DNA from: Nemertoderma westbladi
Lineage: Eukaryota; Xenacoelomorpha; Nemertodermatida; Nemertodermatidae
Direction of reading: 5' to 3'
DNA length: 64,000 nt
Assembly (NCBI GenBank): GCA_032718475.1
Contig: JAUCBJ010006543.1
Coordinates: 1-64,000, forward strand
The notes under the pieces are model-generated. The model did no database searches and was not told the origin of the DNA. It saw only the letters and a list, made by a program, of their open reading frames with translations. The translations under genes and the position numbers were made by a program. Of this stretch, positions 57,079 through 64,000 are shown one piece after another (within the stretch, counting starts at the first letter, position 1; the number at the start of each line of letters is the position of its first letter).

Positions 57079-57740
57079 GAGAATTATACTCCCTTGTACC
57101 AGGTACCATTCCCAACTTAGTCAACTCTCTGTACATCCACTCTGACTGAGCTTGGCTCATTGTCTGACTCCACTTGTACCCACCACCATCTCAATCCTCA
57201 TCAACCTCAGGATCCACAATAGCACTCACCCTCATATCACGCATGTACAATCTCTCACTCTCACTCACCATACTGGGAATTTCCAAACCCAACATGGCCT
57301 GTTCAAGGGGATCATCCATTGGCACACTCACACCCATGGAGAACAAACTACTCTCAGTGGTAGGTTGGATAGTTGTGAGATAGCTCCGCAACTAATCCAT
57401 TGCAGTCCTGTATGTCCATCTTTGTCATTTTCTTCCTAAATTTATTGTGCTCCGATTTCGTTGCCACATCTCTGTAGGTCAAAGCCTTTAACTTTCCATA
57501 GCCTCATGTTCACACCTTCGTCCTTCTGTGATTCAGCTTGATGCCTCGCTAACTCGCATTTACCTTCACTTTCACACATGTCCTCCACAACCTCGAACAT
57601 ATACGCATACTCCACCAACTTCTGCACCCACTCTTGTTTATCCTTACCACAAAGAATTTCATGGTTTTTCTATTTGGTGAGTAATAATTCGTTATTAAAT
57701 ATCATAGCAGCACATTTAAACTACTGTACTAACAACAAAT
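57079..57740 (-). pseudogene. Accessory-like frame of the transposon (F1)
   Basis: The minus strand from about 57655 reads NHEILCGKDKQEWVQKLVEY and then EDMCESEGKCELARHQAESQ, KDEGVNMRLWKVKGFDLQRC, and after a frameshift SEHNKFRKKMTKMDIQDCNG. It is charged and helical in character and is repeated at 59422-60165. I do not recognise a domain. An accessory ORF or spacer domain of the DDE transposon is an inference from its position next to both transposase copies. Confidence 0.45.
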
Positions 57741-58060
57741 AGACTACAGTACACCCTTCAAAAATGAAAGGCCTATAATAAAACCCAGTGATATAGAAAG
57801 TTAAAAGAAATTATATAATAATACAGTTAAATGTCTTACCTTCAAAGTAAATAAAAAACAAATGTCCAAATCCAAAATAAAGCGTGAGTTAGACTGACGA
57901 CGTAATAATGCACTTATTTATAGTAGTGAGTTAGACTGATGACGTAATAATTCACTTATTTATAGAAAGTTAGACTGACGACATAATAACGCAGTCGGGT
58001 ACAGTACAGTACAGTAGGCATTACCTCAGCCTTATACTTACCAAGTATACTCCTATACCA
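57741..58060. other. Short tandem repeats between F1 and transposase X
   Basis: GTTAGACTGA(C/T)GACGTAATAA with TTATTTATAG recurs three times (57886-57990), followed by TACAGTACAGTACAGTA. No gene was recognised. Confidence 0.55.
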
Positions 58061-58149
58061 CCATTGTGGTATATACATCACCATTGTAATCAAGTCCAAA
58101 CTTCTCACCTGTTTCAGTGTCAGGGCACTTCAAGTCCAGATACTTATAT

Positions 58150-59331
58150 ACTCCATACTCCTGGAAGCCGGCATTGTCTGGGGTCAAAGCAGTTTGGTAG
58201 AAACAACTTTCGGTATTCCTTTGATCTCTGCCAGTTCAATCTTGATACTCCTAAGAATACTTGAGCCTGAAATAAAGCAGAATTAACCTGGGCACACCTG
58301 TGACCCACTTTACCTGATGGTTATGGAACTCATCACACTGTGATGAACCTCACAGTGGCTGGTAGACTGGCACTAGTGTCTCTGGTTGTTTCATACCTGC
58401 AAGATGAACCTCTTTCCTAATCCTGTAATAGCAGCCATTTCGAATGTGCTGCACCTGTACTATCCATTCTTCCTTCATCCTACTGCTGTACAGATAGACA
58501 TCTTTCTCCTTAGTTTTGGTAAAATATATTAAAAACTCTGATTCTGGTTAAAAAATGTTCCTCTAGTTCCTCCAATGAAGGTATTGCAGTCTTGTAATGC
58601 TTCCTGATCTCCCTTTTAGTTAGCTGACCTTGATCTGATGCCAGTCTACTCACCATATCATGGGCTTTCTTTAGCCGGTCTAAATCATGGATATATAATA
58701 ATATAGATAGCAGACGATTAAAGGGTCATGAACCTCGGATCAGCTGCATGAGCTTCTGATATGCAGACTCGTACAAACTGATGGATGCAATAGAATATTA
58801 CATTCAGCCCCATGAATTTTGGTATTGTGGGGTACCAGCCTCCTTCTCAGACACCCAGTGTGACCAATCAGTATCTAGAATGTCAGAATACTGACCAATC
58901 ATCACCAGCATCATCATCAGCACCAGGTCCCTTCCTTGCACTACTTGCACTCGATGCCATTACAACAAAACAATCTCTATCCATATAGCGTATCTCAGCC
59001 AATGACACACCCTGCTGTTCATGATACCATTTCCTCAGACCACGATAATAGCTACTCCACGCTCGATCACTGTCCACACCTACCATCCCCACAAACTCAC
59101 CTCCCAGAACTCATTCATCATTGTATAAGACCACACCCTACCACTGAAACTCTGCACCTTCTTGGCGAGCTTCCTTGTATGGTCACTATGCCAATATCTG
59201 CCAAACGTACCATGCATCAATCCATATAAATACTCATACTGTATACTGTACTCAGTCACCAACATATCAGCAAGGAAGTTCTCACCAACATCATCCACAC
59301 TGCGCCAATCGTCATTGTCTCTGGAACCCAC
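58150..59331 (-). pseudogene. DDE transposase core, copy X
   Basis: Reading the minus strand: EYLYGLMHGTFGRYWHSDHT then RKLAKKVQSFSGRVWSYTMM (59331-59080); DRAWSSYYRGLRKWY, GVSLAEIRYMDRDC (59092-58883); then out of frame SEAHAADPRFM; and, near 58300, EFHNHQVKWVTG. This order (D.T+K..KK, then Y.DRDC, then SE.H..DPRF, then a G.S..E.FH block) matches a transposase family common in fish and marine invertebrates, whose N-terminal region I associate with DUF6729. The likely catalytic acids are D in SDHTRK, D in YMDRDC and the E before FH. Frameshifts and stops show it is dead. Confidence 0.62.
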
Positions 59332-59421
59332 ACAAACATAGGGTGTATACAGTATGGCTCTGGTCTAGGCAAAGCCTGCAGTGCCCTTGGCTGCAATTCA
59401 CCTGGAGGTGGTGAATGCCAG

Positions 59422-60165
59422 TGGCTCACCTTCCCATCTCGATGGAGAATTATACTCCCTTGTATCAGGTACCATTCCCAACTTAGTCAACTCTCTATAT
59501 ATCCACTCCTACTGGGCTTGGCTCATTGTCAGACTCCACTTGTACCCACCACCATCTCAATCCTCATCAACCTCCGGATCCACAATAGCACTCAACGTCA
59601 TATCATGCATGTACAATCTCGCACTCTCACTCACCATACATAACATTTCCAAACCTAACATAGCCTATTCAAAGGGACATTTCCAAACCCAATATAGCCT
59701 ATTCAAAGGGATCATCCATTGGCACACTCACACCCATGGAGGACAAAGGCTGACTCTCGGTGGTAGGCTGGATAGTTGTGAGATACCTCGGCAACTAATC
59801 CATTGCAGTCCCTTTCCGTATGTCCATTTCAGTATTGTCATTTTCTTCCTAAATTTATTGTGCTCCGATTTCGTTGCCACATCTCTGTAGGTCAAAGCCT
59901 TTAACTTTCCATAGCCTCATGTTCACACCTTCGTCCTTCTGGGATTCAGCTTGATGCCTCGCTAACTCGCGTTTAACTTCACTTTCACACATGTCCTTCA
60001 CAACCTTGAACATATACGCATACTCCACCAACTTCTGCACCCACTCTTGTTTATCCTTACCACAAAGAATTTCATGGTTTTTCTATTTGGTGAGTAATAA
60101 TTCGTTATTAAATATCATATCAGCACATTTAAACTACTGTACTAACAACAAATAGACTACAGTAC
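59422..60165 (-). pseudogene. Accessory-like frame of the transposon (F2)
   Basis: Diverged copy of the 57053-57740 stretch. It reads NHEILCGKDKQEWVQKLVEY, MFKVVKDMCESEVKRELA and then the WKVKGFDLQRCGNE block. It carries a 38-bp internal tandem duplication (CATTTCCAAACC(C/T)AA.ATAGCC) absent from F1. Copies F1 and F2 on either side of X suggest two neighbouring transposon insertions or a tandem duplication. Confidence 0.45.
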
Positions 60166-60701
60166 AAACAAACAACATATAAATTGTCAGACATACGAAC
60201 GGACAGACATACGAACAACTGACCAACGAATAATTTTACAGACGAATTAAACAGACAAACTAACTGGTAGACAGACACACAAATATAAATAAATATGCAA
60301 TTACAAATAATAATAATAATAAATAAATAAAGTAAATAAACACACTAACTTATATTAATTTGATTATGTAATGCAAGGTAATTTGCAAGGTAACAATGGG
60401 GATGGTGCGGGGTTGCGGGGCTCCGATCTACCCGATCGGTATTAACCGATCTCGTATTTACTTCGTTTGTGACTTTAGATAGGTAACATAATATAGATTA
60501 ATTATTTAGGCAATTTAATAAACAACTTGTGCAGTTTACTATGTAAATTTACTATGGATAATTTGCAATGATTTTATGATTTTTTTTATTTTTTTTTACA
60601 ATATTTAAAGTCGTACTGTAACTATATTTACATACATTAACTATTTATTATACAACACACTATTTATATGCATACAGACACATACTCACATCATACTCAC
60701 A
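60166..60701. other. Simple-sequence and AT-rich stretch
   Basis: ACAGAC-rich simple repeat at 60186-60280. A small hairpin GATCGGT-ATTA-ACCGATC lies at 60434-60451 in an otherwise GC-rich 60-bp patch. No gene was recognised. Confidence 0.5.
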
Positions 60702-60989
60702 CTACTCCTTCCTCAGTTTAGTTCCCTTTGGGTTTCCGGGTGGTTTTCTACCTGCCTGCTCCCTTTCAATCATCCTACGTTCTTTTTCTGCTTCCTGTTC
60801 CGCCTTCCTCTGTCTGCATCCCGCCATCTCTGTCTGGTGATGCACAGTTTTCTGAAACTCAAAGAATGTCATTGTTATGGGAGTTCCATACAAGTTACTA
60901 AACTTTTCAGGACAGTACAAATAAACGGGTTCTCCACGCTTGTTGTGATGCGCATGTAGATTCATCTCTGTCTCATCAAACCGAACCAC
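60702..60989 (-). pseudogene. Basic coiled-coil-like frame downstream of transposase Y
   Basis: Ninety-five codons: a globular start (VYLYCPEKFSNLYGTPITMT) followed by a charged helix (QRKAEQEAEKERRMIEREQA) and a basic tail (GRKPPGNPKGTKLRKE) that ends in a clean stop. It lies about 0.9 kb after the EGFH block of copy Y on the same strand, so it may be the C-terminal end or a second ORF of that transposon. The intact stop and composition suggest real coding origin. The function is unknown. Confidence 0.45.
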
Positions 60990-61019
60990 GCTGATCAGTT
61001 GGGCGCAGTGGGTACACCT

Positions 61020-61873
61020 TCATCCCACTGTATTTGTTCCTAGTCCATGCTTCCTGGAAATAATAAAACAGACGGCACAGCAATTGATTTCACAGGTGCT
61101 GGTGCCAATACAGGAACTTTCCTTTCTGTATATGGACACACTGGCGGTTTTACTTGTGGTGATAGGCTGACAACTTGTGCAAGGCCACATGGTGCCTGTG
61201 ATGTGAGCAGGCTTGGTGAGGTCTATGTCTAGCCTCTTCAGTTCCCCCATGGCCTCTGGGGTAGGGTTAACCTCAATCTGCCTCCTTAACCCATTTTCTC
61301 TGGTTATTATGCCGCTTTATTACATCAACTGAGGTGGTCTTCAGTTGAGAATAGCAGTAATCACTACCTTCCTTTTAGGCATTACCTCTCAGCCTTATAC
61401 TTACCAAGTATACTCCTATACATACCTCTTACCCTCATCTCCTACCTCTGGGGTTGCGTCCAGGAGTTCATTGATCACCTTCTTCATGTATGGCCCCCAA
61501 TTGGTGTGCTCCTCAACCAATACTTTACCTGATATGGCTCAGTCTCTAAGTACCTCCCTAGCATACCATCGCTTTGGTGGTGGCATCTGTTGAGGTTGGT
61601 GGTGTCTCGGTTTCCTCAACCTTGGTGGTGTCTTCTGCAATCTCCATAGAACCAATTGTTGCTGCGGCGAAGTCTAAATTCAAGGGTTATTTCGTTCAAC
61701 TCCTCGATGTCATTATGATCCAGTACCAGCTGCTCCTAGTCTGTGTGTCTGCCTCATCAGAAGAAGAATCAGCCATATCACCTTCAACAACAACCTCCTC
61801 TTCCACATTACCCTTGTAATCTAGTCCAAACTTCTCACCTGTATCAGTGTCAGAGCACTTCAAATCCAGATAC
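61020..61873 (-). pseudogene. Broken stretch between the two parts of transposon Y
   Basis: The minus strand has Cys-rich pieces (MWPCTSCQPITTSK, CEINCCAVCFIISRKHGLG at 61250-61020) and acidic, Ser-rich pieces near 61600-61830. Frames are short and shifted. The zinc-binding appearance is tentative. Confidence 0.3.
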
Positions 61874-63333
61874 TTACATACTCCTGGAAGCTGGCCTAGT
61901 TGATGGTAACACTACTTTGTGGTTGAAGTAGTTTGGTAGAGATAACTTTCGGTATTCCTTTGATCTCTGCCAGTTCCATCTCGACACTCCTAAGAATGCT
62001 TGAGCCTGAAATAAAGCAGAATTAACCCGGGCACCTGTGACCCACTTTACCTGATTATTGTGGAACCCCTCACACTGTGATGAACCTCGCAGTGGCTGGT
62101 AGACTGGCACTAGTGCCTCTGGGTGTTTCTTAACTGCAAGATGTACCTCTCTTCCTAATCCTGTACAGCACTCCACAGTCCACCTTGGGGTCTGATAAGC
62201 AGCCGTTCCTAATGTGCTGCACCTGTACTAACCATTTCTCCTTCATCCTACTGCTGTACAGGTAGACATCATTCTCATCAGTAATGGTCAAAAAATACCA
62301 CACTACCTACCTACCTACCTTGCTTACACATTCCTCTAGCTCCTCTGGGGAAAGTATTGCAGTCTTGCAATGCTTCTTGATCCTCTTATTTGAAGATGCC
62401 CATCTTAGTTATCTGACCTGGATCTGATGTCAGTCTACTCACCATATCGTGGGCTTTCTTTAGCAGGTCTAAATCTTGGCTATCTATAATAAAGATAACA
62501 GAAGAGAAAAGGGTCATGAACCTCGGATATGCTGCATGAGCTTCCAATATGCAGGCTCATCCAAATCGACAGAAGCAATGGAATACATCCAGCTGTTCTA
62601 GAAGGGTGGGATTGTAGTCCACCCTGCGACTGCTCTGGTGTGGTGGGGTACCAGCCTCCTTCTCAGATACCCAGTACGACCAGTCAGTATCTAGAATGTT
62701 AGAATACTGACCATGTGACCAATCATTAAGTCACCAGGTCCCTTCTTCGCACTACTCATACTCGACGTCTTCACAACACAACAATCTCTATCCACATAAC
62801 GTATCTTGGCCAATGACACACCCTGCTGTTCATACCATTTCCACTGACATTCATTACATACCTGTTCCAAGTGGAGCAAGTATTGTAGGTTGGCCCGCTT
62901 GTACCTACCCTACACTGTAGCATCTCACACACTTGCTGGGGCATGTCATGCATACTTCTACCCGACCTATGCATCTCATCCATCACAGTCTTGCACAGTC
63001 TTTTAATCGTAAACACAGCAGGGAACATATTCTGCACACATTGAAGCAACATACTCAAGTACCGTGGGTCAGAACTCACCCATGATTGTGCTGACACGTC
63101 CCACCCTTCACACCCACTAATAATGCTTTCATCATTGTCTCTGGTACCCACACTAACATAGGATAGATACAGTAGGGCTCCGGTCTAGGCAAAGCCTGTG
63201 GTGGCCTTGGCTGCAATTCACCCGGGGGTGGCGAATGCCACCATGGGTTACCTTCCCATCTCAATGGAGAATTATACTCCCATGTACCTGGTACCATTCC
63301 TGTAAAATGCAATCCCAATCCCCCGCAGGGCAA
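61874..63333 (-). pseudogene. DDE transposase, copy Y
   Basis: From 63333 downwards: a Trp/Pro-rich start (LRWEGNPWWHSPPPGE), DPRYLSMLLQCVQNMFPAVF then TIKRLCKTVMDEMHRSGRSM (63151-62771), LQYLLHLEQV, then WYEQQGVSLAKIRYVDRDCC (62879-62691), a broken stretch, and LVPVYQPLRGSSQCEGFHNN then QVKWVTGARVNSALFQAQAF, LGVSRWNW (62176-61874). Relative to copy X, the block carrying the first catalytic Asp (SDHTRK) is missing between LEQV and WYEQQG, so Y has the second Asp and the final Glu but not the first. Several frames are needed to read it. It is a non-functional relic. Confidence 0.62.
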
Positions 63334-63574
63334 AACTACCGCAGAGACGCAAATTGAGAAAGCTATCGCTATTGCGAGTAGGAAATAATATTGTTATGGC
63401 ATATAGCTCCTTTTCTCAGCGACGCTGTTTAATTTTGGCCTTTTTTCAGAATTTTGTATACAGCAATAAGATAAATAAATACCAGTACTCTAATTTTGTT
63501 AATGGGCGAATATGTACAAAAAGAAGATATCTGTGCGTTTTAATAAATTAATCTGGAAGCAGTTTTGGTACACA
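63334..63574. other. Non-coding stretch
   Basis: No gene was recognised. AT-rich without notable repeats. Confidence 0.4.
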
Positions 63575-63900
63575 ATCTATCTATATATATAAATATCATG
63601 TGTCTGTCTGTCTGTTTGTTTGTTTGTCTGTCCAAGCTATACGTTTCTACACACAAGCACCAATCGGAGCTCGCGATACATCGAACGAAAGCTCTCGTCA
63701 CGAGCACGTGCACTGTCGCTATCTCGAGTCTTATTTTACGCGTTTGTTTGCGTGAATGCGAATTTCGTGAATTCGGTACCGTTAGCGCGGTAGGCCTAGC
63801 AGTTCATTCTGTCACTCGACACGTTGGGTATCGACTATTATGCTACTTTTTGATACCAGACTTAATCTGTTCTAAATGATACTTTGCAGATCTGTTCCCG
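63575..63900 (+). mobile_element. Possible transposon end with TATATATAAA and TCTG repeat
   Basis: CTATCTATATATATAAATAT is followed by (TGTCTG)n/(TGTTTG)n and then a GC-richer, CpG-bearing stretch (CGATACATCGAACGAAAGCT). I have seen this kind of start at ends of Helitron-related elements in animals, but no hairpin-CTAG end is visible within the window and the element runs off or ends unclearly. Weak. Confidence 0.2.
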
Positions 63901-63959
63901 ACCATAGAATAGACTGTGTGTTTGGGAGGACACTGATCAATCTGCAGTTCTCCAGTCTG

Positions 63960-63972
63960 CCGCTAGGGGGTG
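63960..63972 (+). promoter_or_regulatory. CTCF-core-like motif
   Basis: CCGCTAGGGGGTG matches the bilaterian CTCF core (CC(A/G)C(C/T)AG(G/A)(G/T)GG) except for T where C is usual near the end. A single 13-bp match may be chance. Confidence 0.15.
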
Positions 63973-64000
63973 AAATATCCGAAACTGAAAACATCTCCCA

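Overview
This window is nuclear DNA from an animal, most likely an aquatic invertebrate. The evidence is a U6 snRNA gene cut by the left edge, several kinds of animal non-LTR retrotransposon (LINE), a Crypton-type tyrosine recombinase relic, a piggyBac-like TTAA element, and DDE transposase fragments of a type I associate with fish and marine invertebrates. The DNA is AT-rich and I see no intact host protein-coding gene. The species cannot be named from the sequence. Apart from U6, the window is almost wholly repeats and decayed transposons.

Layout. 1-69: U6 snRNA (minus). 70-11276: AT-rich, with nested foldback repeats (2064-3570), a perfect 59-bp-arm palindrome (3595-3763), a Crypton relic (5703-6603) and a 3.8-kb zone of CTAGCTA and TTCTAGAA repeats. 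11277-18600: a 7.3-kb satellite of ~41- and ~48-bp units with higher-order structure, split by a LINE 3' end with a 12-bp target duplication. 19760-20251: a complete short retrotransposon insertion with a 42-nt A tail and 9-bp target duplication. 21688-29072 (segment A): a foldback piggyBac-type element, a CR1-like LINE 3' end, a ~30-bp minisatellite and two related dead LINEs. 30063-37880: fragments of a DDE transposon on the minus strand, split by a 1,553-bp element with 13-bp terminal inverted repeats, plus a plus-strand LINE that has lost its reverse transcriptase. 38816-41325: two LINE fragments (minus). 41379-57078: a mosaic of near-identical duplications. Block D (1,959 bp) occurs at 41379 and 52521, block E (1,203 bp) at 43346 and 55876, and a second copy of segment A (B, 44565-52522) lies between them. 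57079-63330: two larger copies of the DDE transposase.

There is no operon or pathway logic. The relations are those of a transposon graveyard: elements nested in elements, dead copies multiplied by segmental duplication (or by uncollapsed haplotypes in the assembly), and tandem arrays that grow or shrink between copies. The signals most worth checking are the higher-order satellite carrying CRE palindromes, the histone-type 3' stem-loops inside repeats, the foldback TTAA element, the TIR element with a paralogous empty site, and the mosaic duplication.
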